From: Calycina herbarum
Lineage: Eukaryota > Ascomycota > Leotiomycetes > Helotiales > Pezizellaceae
DNA: 64,000 nucleotides
NCBI GenBank assembly: GCA_001414485.1
Contig: LLEY01000129.1
Span: 112,469 to 176,468 of the forward strand
Direction of reading: 5' to 3'
The notes under the pieces: model-generated
What the model saw: the letters and a program-made list of their open reading frames with translations, nothing else
Told to the model about the DNA's origin: nothing
Database searches by the model: none
Shown here: positions 1 to 10,196 of the stretch, one piece after another
How the letters are laid out: each line of letters starts with the position of its first letter
Numbering within the stretch: position 1 is the first letter of the stretch
Position numbers and translations under genes: made by a program

Positions 1-625
1 TGTCAAACTTACGGGAACCATGTGATGGACCTGGTGAACCAGTGAAACTGTTTGGGTCTAGAACCGTACTATATAGTCATTGATGCCCCACTTCTTCACA
101 GGCTGCGCTCATATGCTATGCATGTAGTTACTTAGAGTAACACAAGCTTGTACGCAATCTTTCATCTCAACTGCGAAGCTTTTCCTATCTCTTATGAGAA
201 CCCTTTTGCGTGCTGAAAAGTGAGTTATTAATTTTTCAATGACTTATCTAATAGTTACTCTAGTAAATCAATTATCTAATCTAAACTAAATATTGGTTTT
301 TATTGAAAAGACTTACATCAATAGTTTATTCAAGACTTGTTATAACTCTGTCAAATACTTAGCAGAAAAGCATTTGATCATCTTCATTGTCCAACTCTTT
401 TGAAACATCAAAGTAAAAACAACAAGCTTACCAGAACTCACAACTGAAATGTGTCAAAGTTCCTTAAACTGAAAGTGTCGTCTCATTCACTAACCCTTTG
501 TTCGGCTTCAACTTCACTTTCAAAAATAAGCGAAGACCACAACCCCACCCAAAATCTCAAATTTAGAAGTTCCCTCCCATATTCTGATCTTTCCTGTCCA
601 AAACATCATCTTCAGCCCAGCAAAG
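1..625. other. Intergenic: upstream of the triple-SET gene
   Basis: No gene recognised. The first 450 bases are AT-rich with no convincing codon structure. The last 170 bases become C- and A-rich with few T, as is usual for the 5' UTR of a filamentous fungal gene, and lead into the ATG at 626. An open frame at 451-930 overlaps that start in another frame; it is proline/threonine-rich and is a shadow. Confidence 0.6.
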
Positions 626-3346
626 ATGTCGCAACCACTACCACCACTACCACCGCTCCCACAGATCGACCGACCACCCATCCCACCCAGCGGCAAAATC
701 CCCCTCTCAACCCCCCTCCTCTACATCGCTCAAACACAAACCAAAGGCCTCGGCCTCTTCGCAGCCCAGGACCTCCCGCCAAACACCCTCCTCCTCCTCG
801 AGTCTCCTCTCCTCTACATCTCCAACAGCGATATCCAGGATCTTACACCACATTCGCAATCCTCCTGGGCGCCTCTCACGACCTATCTCAATGGTATACT
901 TCCCGATCCGCTCACAATAACGATCAGTGAATTACCCTTCGACAAACAGTTTGCATTTTATAACTTGTCTTATGGACAGTGGAAGGGGAGTTGCGAGCGG
1001 AGTATCGTTTGGAGGAATGGGTTTGGGGTTGAGCTTTTGAGTGGGACAGTTGTTGGGGGGATGGCGAGTCGGTTGAATCACGCCTGTGTTCCTAATGCGA
1101 AGATTTCTTGGTGCACCGCGGAGGATATTGAGGATGCTAGGAGGGAGGATGAGGAACAGGAGGGGTGTGTGATGAGTGGAGGGTTGAACAATGGTGAGGT
1201 TTTTACGGCAGGGCTGAGTCAACATTTTGATGAGTTGATATTTGAGGCGCCTAAGGAGAGGGGTGGGAAGATGATGTTGTGGAATCATTTGCCGATAAAG
1301 AAGGGAGAGGAGGTTACGATTGATTATGGGCATGGGCCTGAGGAGTTGAAGAACAATTATGGGTTTGACTGTACTTGTTCAGTTTGCATTTCTGGGTTGG
1401 TCCGATCTGATTTGGCTGAGAGTAGCAGGAGAAGTATCAGATATGACGACAGAGGAAGTGTTTCCAGTTACCGAACATGCAATCAATCTGCGAAGAACAG
1501 CAGCGAATCTATTGAAGCTGTCACAAGAAATCACAGTTACGACCGCTTAGCGAAGCAGAGATCGAAAAACAGCGGTATTGGTGTTCTGGAAACGCTCTAC
1601 AGAGTCCAAGGTGACCAAGCTGGTGACTCTGAAGATGAAGAGATGGAAGGTTCAGAATATCAAACATGCGAAGAAGAGATCGATCCGCTATACCAACGAC
1701 CTTTACCACCAATTCCAGAAAAGGACAGCCCTGCAGTCTCAAAGATGAAGGAACCAGAGCTACCTACAAACAACAGCAGTTACGCCAACATCTTTGAAGC
1801 AAAAGAAGTCAACTACACAAAGCTCAACCACAGTTCGCTTCACCTCGTCAACATGTCAAAGGACACACCACCAGCCTCCTCACAAACATCCTCTTCCCTA
1901 CACCCCTCAGATTCCTGCTCCCTCTCACCTCCGTCCTCTGACTCAGAAGATGCCAACTTATCACCCCTCCGCCATCCAGAAACCCTCGGCGACCTCATAA
2001 CCATCAGCACATCCAACAAACACCGCGGTCTTGGAGTCTTCGCCCTAAAACCCCTCATGTCCGGATCCCTCGTCCTCCTCGAAGCACCCCTTCTCCACCT
2101 CAGCTACCCAACCAGTTCGCACCGCGCATGCAAACACCTTATCCCCGACCCCCTAGATGCGATAGTCCATGCTCTACCTCCTTCCCGACGAAGCGCTTTT
2201 TGTTCCTTATATCGATATACTTACCTCCAGACACCAGCGAACCCATATCGAGAAATCATATGGACAAATGCCTTTGGAGTCAATATAGACGACAGTGCCG
2301 TCTTTGAGGTAACATGTAGAATTAACCACGCCTGTCGGCCGAATTGTAAATGGCATTGGAAATACGCGGATGCGGAGAAGGGAGAGGTAGAGGGGAAGAT
2401 GATGGTTTATGCTATGCGGGATATTGCCGAAGGCGAAGAATTATCAATCGACTATGGATTTGCTGGTGATGAGTTGGAGAGCAAATATGGGTTTCGATGC
2501 GACTGCGGAAACTGCGACGAGATCAGAGAAGTTAAGACAATCCTAGGGGGCTTTAGCGAGGGTATAGACTCGACACCACGCATTACAGCACCAACCACCA
2601 ACAACACACCAAGTACCCCAAAAGCAAAAGACGAGAAAGCAGCCATGGAATTCCTTAACACCCTCGCCCAACTGCAAAAACCAAAAAGCCCCTCTCGACC
2701 CCAAAATCCAAGTCCAAAATCACCCCTCAACTCTTCCTTGAGAGCACCCTTCACACACAAACCACCCACCTCTCAACCCCCACCCCGCCGCCGTCCAGAA
2801 ACCCTCGGCTCAATGGTAGAAATCCGCCCCTCAATCCAAAACAACATCTCCCACGGTCTCGGCCTCTTCGCCCTCCACGACATCAAAACCGGCCGTCTCC
2901 TCCTCGACGAAGCCCCCCTCTTCACCTACCCCTCCCACGTCACCTTCCCCCACATCCTCTACGAACTCTCAAAACTCGAGCCGGAAGAGATGGAGGTAAT
3001 AAACAGCCTCTCTTCCCGTCCTTCAGAACCGAAAATGGAGTTAGACGAGTTGTTACGATCTGCCGCATTTTTGCGACTAGATGGGAAAGCCAAGGGGATT
3101 TTCGAGGTAACTTGTAGGATTAATCATGCTTATTCACAGAATGCGAATTGTAATTGGGTGTGGGGACAGAGGATGTTAGTTCGTGCGAAACGAGATATTT
3201 TGAAGGGCGAGGAGATTACAATCAGTTATGGGGTGGAGGATAGGAAGGAGATGTTGGAGAATTATGGGTTTGTTTGTGCGTGTGGGGTTGGGTGTGTCAA
3301 TGACAAGAATCGGAGAATTGAGGAGGACGAGGTGATGGAGGATTGA
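626..3346 (+). CDS. Protein with three tandem SET-domain modules
   Basis: A single open exon of 906 codons. Three copies of a SET-like module are visible. Module 1 (about residues 40-255) has GLGLFA, NHACVPN (151-157), a TIDYG segment and a cysteine post-SET tail GFDCTCSVC. Module 2 (about 465-625) has GLGVFA, NHACRPN, SIDYG and GFRCDCGNC. Module 3 (about 742-885) has GLGLFA and TISYG, but its NHxCxPN core reads NHAYSQN, so the cysteine and proline are lost; its tail is GFVCACGVGC. Low-complexity Ser/Pro-rich linkers separate the modules. SET proteins of this type methylate protein lysines using S-adenosylmethionine; many fungal single-SET relatives have no known substrate. Inference: modules 1 and 2 may be active and module 3 is probably degenerate. 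The start at 626 is the first ATG of the frame, followed by a proline-rich N-terminus. Substrate and location cannot be told. Confidence 0.85.
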   Translation: MSQPLPPLPPLPQIDRPPIPPSGKIPLSTPLLYIAQTQTKGLGLFAAQDLPPNTLLLLESPLLYISNSDIQDLTPHSQSSWAPLTTYLNGILPDPLTITISELPFDKQFAFYNLSYGQWKGSCERSIVWRNGFGVELLSGTVVGGMASRLNHACVPNAKISWCTAEDIEDARREDEEQEGCVMSGGLNNGEVFTAGLSQHFDELIFEAPKERGGKMMLWNHLPIKKGEEVTIDYGHGPEELKNNYGFDCTCSVCISGLVRSDLAESSRRSIRYDDRGSVSSYRTCNQSAKNSSESIEAVTRNHSYDRLAKQRSKNSGIGVLETLYRVQGDQAGDSEDEEMEGSEYQTCEEEIDPLYQRPLPPIPEKDSPAVSKMKEPELPTNNSSYANIFEAKEVNYTKLNHSSLHLVNMSKDTPPASSQTSSSLHPSDSCSLSPPSSDSEDANLSPLRHPETLGDLITISTSNKHRGLGVFALKPLMSGSLVLLEAPLLHLSYPTSSHRACKHLIPDPLDAIVHALPPSRRSAFCSLYRYTYLQTPANPYREIIWTNAFGVNIDDSAVFEVTCRINHACRPNCKWHWKYADAEKGEVEGKMMVYAMRDIAEGEELSIDYGFAGDELESKYGFRCDCGNCDEIREVKTILGGFSEGIDSTPRITAPTTNNTPSTPKAKDEKAAMEFLNTLAQLQKPKSPSRPQNPSPKSPLNSSLRAPFTHKPPTSQPPPRRRPETLGSMVEIRPSIQNNISHGLGLFALHDIKTGRLLLDEAPLFTYPSHVTFPHILYELSKLEPEEMEVINSLSSRPSEPKMELDELLRSAAFLRLDGKAKGIFEVTCRINHAYSQNANCNWVWGQRMLVRAKRDILKGEEITISYGVEDRKEMLENYGFVCACGVGCVNDKNRRIEEDEVMED

Positions 3347-3892
3347 TGGACCCGCACACTTTAAGACCAAAAAGTTGTGGGATAATGACGAGAGCGATTG
3401 AGAGAAGAATTGAGAGGACTGGCAGCGTTTGAGTAATTGGGCCTCTGGTTTATTGGTCACGACTCGCTGGGCAAACAGTCTCCTCTTTGGTCTCTACACT
3501 GGATAGATCAGACAAGATCACTTGTCTACCAAGAGAAGTTGCTACCTTGGAAAGCGAGGATTGATCTTTGTAATGCATGTAAGATAACGGCAGAAATTTG
3601 GTCGGGTAATGGTAATGAGAACGAGGGCGAGAGTCTGCATTCAGGATCAGTTTGGCTGTCCAAACCACCTGAGAAGCACAAGCCCAAAAATTGTAAATAG
3701 AACCAAAATCAAAATCAGAAACCAGCAAGTAATCAAGGAAAATATTTTTCTAATTCAAAGTAACCCCATCGCAGTAAAAGGAACTAACTGCCAAGGTCAA
3801 AAAAAGATTATTTACACCACCCCACCCATAATCAAACAGAAAGTTTCGAAAGACCATATCATGCTAATTACCCTGTTGAATCGATCCCCGAC
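3347..3892. other. Intergenic between convergent genes
   Basis: About 550 bases between the stop of the SET gene (+) and the stop of the glucanosyltransferase gene (-). It presumably holds the two 3' UTRs. No RNA gene or repeat seen. Confidence 0.6.
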
Positions 3893-5632
3893 CTAAAGCA
3901 TAATCATACCCATCCCCGAAAGTCCAGCTACCAATGTAAACCCAACTGCAAACATGTATTTTCCAAAACCTAACGAAGCCCCCACAATCTCTCCACCATC
4001 ACTCTTCTTGGTCGTAGATGAAGCAGCTCCTGAGCCTGAGCTACCACCTGAGGCGCCTGGTAGAGCAGCTGTAGCGGAACTGAGAACAGCTGAGCAAGAG
4101 CTTTGAGCTGAAACCTTGACCACTGTAGCGTTTCCTCCGAAATCACATCCTTTAGCTTGGTCGGAAGTTGGCAACGAGGAATAGTAAGCATTGAAGGCCC
4201 ATGATAACTGCTCAGTGGCATTGCACATGGAATAAGCACCATAGGTTCCAGTGGTGGTATTTCTGACAATGTTTGCACATGGCTTTCCATCGTTGTAACC
4301 GCAAACTTGAGCGAACAGTGGACCAAATGATTCCTTGTCAACCGAGGTCTTTGCTTGACATCCCAGAGTGCTCATCATACAAGCGCAAACCCCCTTATCT
4401 GGAGTTGGAGGAAGAACGCTTGCTGCAGCCCAATTGCTTGCGACCGGTGGGCAGGCAAGAGCAGAGTTTGAAGGGGTATAACTTCCCATCTCAACACCGC
4501 TTGGCTTTGCAGAGGCAAGTTGTGTTTGCAAAGGAGCGTAATCGGCAAGTGTGCTGACGGAAGAAGGATTGACAGCGGTCACCAAGCCAAAATCGTTCTT
4601 CTCTTGGAAATATTCGAATACGATACCACCGGAGAAGACTGGGGTCATCTGGTCGCCATAAATAGCTTCAACTTCTGTGAATTTTCTGGCAGCAGCTCCA
4701 CCCTGTGTGTTGCAACCATACTCGGCGAAGAAAGATGGAACGGAATAGGTAGCAAATTCCTTGACTCTCTCCGAGTAGCCAGATGTAGCAAAAGAGGAAT
4801 CTCCACACCATTCGTAAATGTTGTATCCCCAGAAGTCAATCTGAGAGATTGGATCGCCACAATTCAAGTAAGCAGCAACTTGAGCACGAACGGTCTGGTC
4901 GTCATCTGCAGCATATCCAACACCTAGAGCACGGTATTTCTTGGCTACGATATATGCCTTGGTATCACGAACGGCAGCCTTGACGAAAGCAGCGGATCCG
5001 GTGTACGTAAGATTGTTGGGAACCTCATTTCCTGCGAAAAAGCCAATAACATTGGTATACGGGGCTAAGGAATCGACGACAGATGTATATCGATCGTAGA
5101 GGGCGGTGGTCCATTGAGGATCACTTCGAACGATAGATTGACTTGGCTCGCCCAAATCGCTAATAACATATATTCCCGCATCATCGAGTAGCTTCATACA
5201 AGTTGTATGATCCTTGGTTGGGTCAATGGCGTAGGTCCGAATGGTGTTGACTCCTAGTTGTTGCAACAATGGGACATCTCGTGTACATGAAGTGACGTCG
5301 CCGAGAGGATCAACATAGGTTGTGCCCTATTGATTTCTTGTTAGAAATTGACGCGTTTATTTGTATGAGGGTGGATGGACTTACTGCTTGGGGTTCTCCT
5401 CCATTGGCACCGATGCCTGACTGATATGCTACACCTTTGATGAAGAATTGAGTACCGTTGGATTTAAAAAAGAATTTGGAGCCCTAATCATGTCAGTCCG
5501 GGTCCCTGAGGATTGTTTCTGGGACGTTGGCAATGAACATACCTTGATGACAATGGGATCGAGAGTGGCGGAGGCGGTATTAAGTAGAAGGGTCGCGGCA
5601 GCGAAGATGGGGATGAGGGAGTATCTAGCCAT
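3893..5632 (-). CDS. GPI-anchored 1,3-beta-glucanosyltransferase, GH72 with X8/CBM43 domain
   Basis: Three exons on the minus strand: 5632-5543, 5483-5385 and 5326-3893, joined in phase 0 by introns of 59 and 58 nt; 540 residues. Seen: a signal peptide (about residues 1-22), then a GH72 domain starting GSKFFFKSNGTQFFIKGVAYQ, with the acid/base Glu in AGNEVPN (about E164) and the nucleophile Glu in FFAEYG (about E265). A cysteine-rich X8/CBM43 module follows (about 375-465, CACMMSTLGC and FAQVCGYN), then a Ser/Gly-rich stretch and a hydrophobic tail typical of a GPI signal. The Gas/Gel/Phr family cuts and re-joins beta-1,3-glucan chains at the plasma membrane and wall. Length and architecture match the GH72+ subgroup (Gas1, Gel4-like). 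The first exon, 30 codons, carries only the signal peptide and DPIVIK. Confidence 0.95.
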
Positions 5633-6834
5633 GATTGCAGGTTTGTGGTATGGCAAATGATGGTGTTGTAGCTCGGTCGCGATGCAAAGGAAAAGGAAAC
5701 AAAACAGTGGAAGTGGAAGTTGGCAGAAACGACAGACTGCGTTGAAGAGAAATGAATTAACGGTAGTACTACGTACACCCGACGTAAAAGGTTGAGTGAG
5801 AGGAGGAAGGAGCAGTCGCGAAGGAGGAAATCACCAACAACTCTTTCCAAATTAAATTGTTTGTAAAGCAAAGGAGAATGGGGCGAGACAGAGTCAGCCT
5901 GGAAGGGGATGCGGCACCTAGTTGGGTTGGTACTGAAGGTGCCACCTGCTGAAATGGGAGTGGGAATTGCATCCAGTGGCCGAACATCCGACCCAGAAGC
6001 TGCCATCTGGTTGGGCAGACTTTGTTCCTGTACTGCAGCTGCAGGTCGACGCCATCACAGGAACTAGTCTCCTACAAACCTGGAAAGGGGGCACAGCTCG
6101 TGTTCTATTTCCGCCTTCAAGAGATCTTCAACTGAGGTCGTCGTCGACCTTATCAAACACTATGCAGACGGATATCCGATAGCGACGATAGCCAATTTAC
6201 CCCACAAAGTCAGGATATCTGATGATGATGATCCTTCCAAGGTTCTCGAGCCCTTGAAACATCCAAGTGTTGATGGCGAAGCTTCGAACGCCCGGCCCGA
6301 AGCTTGTCAAAACAAGCCTCGGACGAACCTGGTCTAACGGGGTGAAAAGTGGATAAGACGATGGATATTTCTATGGAAACCATTTCAAAGCTCTTCGTTA
6401 TTCTATGAGGGATAAACAATTGACAATCTAATCATTAGCTTCGCATTCTAAGCCGATGGAAGATCTATTCGAGAATGCACTTGGGCAAGATGACGCGTCT
6501 CGGAATACGTTACGATACGAGCTCCAGTAAATAGCTCGTTGTGTTGACTAAATATTACTCTAGGATAATCAAACTCTTTAGATTGTCTCAAGTATGTAGG
6601 TAGGATAATTCTATACAAAATGGGATCATCGAGCTAGGTGCAGCTACGAGACAAGATACAAAGATTCACTTAGAGAGAAGCTAGAGAAGTAAAAAAAATC
6701 AATGGAGTAGAATCTATCCCCCTAAACACTAAGTGGTATCCCCATAATTCCGTCCCATGCCGTCATTTTCGTCTCAAAGGTACTTTACAAATAATACATC
6801 CGTTCTCACCCTAGCATACCCCCTCTACCTCTCT
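5633..6834. other. Intergenic: glucanosyltransferase promoter and 3' flank of the small mitochondrial gene
   Basis: 1.2 kb without a recognisable gene. The segment near 5690-5900 is purine-rich on plus, as expected for the leader of the minus-strand gene. A copy of a short dispersed repeat lies at about 6582-6652 (listed separately). Confidence 0.55.
6582..6652 (+). repeat. Copy 1 of a short dispersed repeat
   Basis: The stretch starting ATTGTCTCAAGTATGTAGG and ending near CGAGCTAGGTGCAGCTACGAG resembles 31472-31535 (same strand) and, reversed, 26254-26340 and 44235-44332. Shared blocks are ATTGTCTCAAGTATnTAGG and GAGCTnGGT.nAGCT.GTACGAACCTG-like words. Compared by eye only. Confidence 0.4.
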
Positions 6835-7257
6835 CTACTCCTCTCTCCTCTCCTCTTCCCCACCCCTCCAAACCTTCCACTTATTCCACCCCCAAATCCC
6901 CCAAGTCACGCTCTCCGCCGTCGAAACAAGCACAAACCCCCCTATGAGAACCATCCTCGTCGTCTTCGACGCATTCTTGAACATATCCGAGAACCCCGCT
7001 GATTCGAAGCCTGGATTCTGTTGCCCGGGAGGCTTCGATGGTCCCTTGGGCTTAGGAGTTGATGAAGGTAATGGGGACGTGTTTCGTATTCTCAATGTGG
7101 ATGAGAAATTCCTCATTGAAGATGAGAGGATGGATTTTTGAGAGAGTTTTGAGACATGCTGTGGTTTTGGGAGGATATGTGAAGGGTGAGAGGATGAGTG
7201 GATTGTAGGGGTTGAGATGAGGAGTTCGGAGGCTTTTACTGGGAGACGGAGTGCCAT
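6835..7257 (-). CDS. Small predicted mitochondrial membrane protein, function unknown
   Basis: One exon of 140 residues, not recognised as a named family. The first 55 residues are rich in Ser, Lys and Arg with almost no acidic residues, ending in MRNFSSTLRIRN, which looks like a mitochondrial presequence (the pattern RNFSST is common before such cleavage sites). A Pro/Lys-rich spacer follows, then a conserved-looking segment NPGFESAGFSDMFKNASKTTR and one membrane span (VLIGGFVLVSTAESVTWGIWGW, about 102-123), ending in a charged tail. Inference: a single-pass inner-membrane protein. It lies upstream of nothing on its strand that suggests a partner; the next gene (ABC transporter) is on the same strand 330 bp away. 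Confidence 0.7.
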   Translation of the reverse strand: MALRLPVKASELLISTPTIHSSSHPSHILPKPQHVSKLSQKSILSSSMRNFSSTLRIRNTSPLPSSTPKPKGPSKPPGQQNPGFESAGFSDMFKNASKTTRMVLIGGFVLVSTAESVTWGIWGWNKWKVWRGGEEERREE

Positions 7258-7586
7258 TTTCTCGGTCGGCGAGTCGAGAAAATTTGTGATTCGAGGTAGT
7301 GTCGTAAAGTCAAAAGGTTGTTTCGGAATTGGAAAGGAATCAGATTCAATTTAATTTTTGATATAGGAGTGGGAATCTAGTTATTGAGCAGTTCTTTGTC
7401 GAGATGACTCAAAAGAGGCTCGGGAAGGAGCGATCTTGTGCCACCTCGCATTTACGCGTATCTGCAGAGTTTCTGCAGAGTTGATGCAGAGTTGAGTTCA
7501 GCCTCGCTCCATCCAATCATCGTACTCATGGCAATTTCTCGATTGTTAAGTTTTCAAATGGTACAGTATTGTATATTTCCAATCAA
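7258..7586. other. Short intergenic spacer
   Basis: About 330 bases between two minus-strand genes. Contains tandem-like TGCAGAGTT words at 7460-7500 (GCAGAGTTTCTGCAGAGTTGATGCAGAGTTGAG). No gene seen. Confidence 0.5.
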
Positions 7587-10196
7587 CTAACTTGCAACCT
7601 CACCCTCCGCAAAAACCGGAGTCTCCAACTCACTCCCCTCAACCCATACCTTATTCAACTCATCCTCAATCTCCACCTTCCTACTCTCCCACCCCTTAAC
7701 TTTCTCCAAGCGCTCTCTCAACTGCTGCAACTCCCTCTCAACACCCATCTTCTCTTCCACCGTCCCAATACGCTCCCATTCCCACTCCGTTCCATCCTCG
7801 CCCATACCAAGGGTAAGGTTAAAAGTATGGTAGCGCTTGAGACTCGCACGAGTACTGATAGTGATAAGGGTAATTCCCTTTTCCTTACAGCGTTCGTATA
7901 ATAAACCTTCTACGTCGCTGCTAACAGCGCTGGTGCCCTCGTCGATGAACGCATATCTTGGTTCGTGGTATAGAAGTCGGGCAATACCCATACGTTGCTT
8001 CTCACCTCCACTTAAGACGTCTTTCCACTCTTTCCTTGTATCCCACCCGCCTTCTCTGTCTGGGAGGTATCCGAGTTTTGCTTCTTCGAGGATATGTTTG
8101 AGCTCATGGTCCCGACGACTTTTATTGTGCATTTCAATCTCGCCATCTGGGTAGATGACTTGATCGCGGAGAGTTCCGACACTGAGATATGGCCGTTGAG
8201 GAAGGAACATGATTCCATCCGTACCGATACTTCTTGGTCGAGAAACAAGACCACGATATACAGGCCAGAGACCCGCAACTATCCGTGCCACGGCACTCTT
8301 ACCAGCTCCATTGGGTCCGGATATCTATATATTGTTAGATTTGAACGTGAGATAGAAATGGATATACATACAAGGAGGTGCTCCCCAGAGTGAACAATCA
8401 GGGAAAGCGAATCAACCAATTCCTCTCCACCGCGGGGAAAGACTGATGGAGCAACGATAGGAACATTCTCTAAACGAACGCCATCGAACCCCCTTTGAAT
8501 TGTTCCTTGAACATCGGAAAGAGAATACAACTCTGCATGTGTACCTTGCGGCAGGAAATAAGCATTTGCATGTACCCTGTGGAGGGTAGAAATCAATGTG
8601 TAGACTCGACTTGTATAGCCAGCCAATTCCGAAAGATCCTTGATCGAGTACATCATCCTTCCTCCGGCGTCAGCCAAGGAAAGCATGAGTCTCTTATTGG
8701 TGATGAATTCCTTCATACGACCTCTTTCTCTCCCGCCGGTCACAGAAGCACCGGCAAGTTCTTGGATTCCTCCAAGTCCACCCCAAGCCGGTAGGAAGAC
8801 TGGAAGTGAACTGAGCAAATAGCCGTATGCGCTCCAGCTATATTTCAAGATAAAGTCTTCAAGGATGTTGTATCGGATCTTCAGGGTATAGATGCCCTCC
8901 ATCCATTTCTTCAAACTCTTGAATTCTTTGTCAAGGAATGTCTTCTCCATGCTTGCTCCGCCGTAGAAAGCTACTTCTTCGGCGTTCGCGATCAGGCGAG
9001 AATGTAAAGCTCTAAAGTCGCCTTCTTTTCGGCCTTCCACCGCCTTTAGTTTACCAAATGGTGGCGAGAGCCTTCGTAACAGAGTAGCGGTGAGAATATA
9101 ATTGCTCAATAACCCAGCGAAAGCCAGAGGTCCGAGAGAGCGATAAAGTTGGTAATTGAAAACCACGAGATCAACGAAAGGTTTCCCTAACGAAGAATAT
9201 AAACCTGCTGCTGAAGCACAGAAATGTGTGAGATCTTGAGTGATGAATTGATCGGCACCTCCGATACCTCCATCCATATTGGTTAGTCTGTAATAATTAA
9301 GATTGTCGTTGAGATACAAGTCGTGAATATATCTTGTGAGACGAGTCCGGAAGGCAATTGAGACTTTTGACTGTAAGAACTTGATCATCGCGTTTGTGTA
9401 AGAGGCCAAGCTGCCAATTCCGCACCACTATTTAAGTTAGTTTAGATTGGTTTTTGCGAGATTGTTGACCCGTGAAGGCAATATTCTTGAAAAAATGCCC
9501 AGCATGAAATAAAAACAATTGACATGAACATTGTAGATATTAGGAGGAATGGGAATAGCTCACCTTGATAATTCCCCAGATAAAAGACCTTCCATTGCCC
9601 GCAACCAAATCTCGAACAATCTCTCCATCTAATCTTGCAACCACAAGAGATAGATAAGTCCGTAGCATCAGAAACATTCCATGACTCAACAACAGCCCCG
9701 TTTCCTTGCTCGTCCACCTTGGAATCATAATACTCAGTAAACTGAGAAATTGATGCAAAAATGCAAGATTCAAGCCCGGTTTTGTATGTGGTGGGGGTAT
9801 CTGAGGGGTATTGCCGCTCGCAAGCCCCGAAGCTCTGGGAGGGTTCAGAAACAATCGTCTATGCGCATCGAAAGTGGTATTCTTCGTGGGATATATTGTA
9901 ACTTTCGACGATGAGTCCTTGTATGGGACAAATATAACCCTCGAGCCATCTTTGTTTCGTAAACCAGAATTCCTTCTCAGCAGTCGTCTCCCTTGTTCCT
10001 TTTCTGCCGTTCGTTCCTTCCACCAAGTCCTAACTCCTGCGCCCCCTGCTATGAGGGAAAGAGTGAGGAAGAGTGTGCAGAGTAGTTTCTTGGTTCTCGA
10101 TATGCTCTTGAGGCGTTGGCGGATGAGTTCGGAGTATTGCTGGAGGATGGTGGCAAGCGGATCTGCTGAATCGCGCAATGTAGATTGTGAAGCCAT
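7587..10196 (-). CDS. Peroxisomal fatty-acyl ABC half-transporter (PXA/ABCD family)
   Basis: Three exons: 10196-9564, 9427-8372 and 8324-7587, with introns of 136 and 47 nt; 808 residues. The N-terminal region carries membrane segments, and an ABCD-type loop near the middle holds AEEVAFYGG (the EAA-like motif) after GGADQFITQDL. The ATPase domain has Walker A GPNGAGKS (about 566-573), signature LSGGEKQR (667-674) and Walker B FIDEGTSA (D691, E692). ABCD proteins form dimers in the peroxisomal membrane that import long-chain fatty acids or their CoA esters for beta-oxidation; yeast uses a Pxa1-Pxa2 heterodimer. I think it is nearer Pxa2 than Pxa1 from its N-terminus (ASQSTLRDSADPLATILQQY), but that is from memory and unsure. 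Intron 2 falls just before Walker A. Confidence 0.92.

Noticed and set aside
451..930. Open frame of 159 codons overlapping the start of the SET gene
   Set aside because: Begins without ATG context, Thr/Pro/Asn-rich low-complexity product, and is the +1 shadow of the real SET-protein frame.
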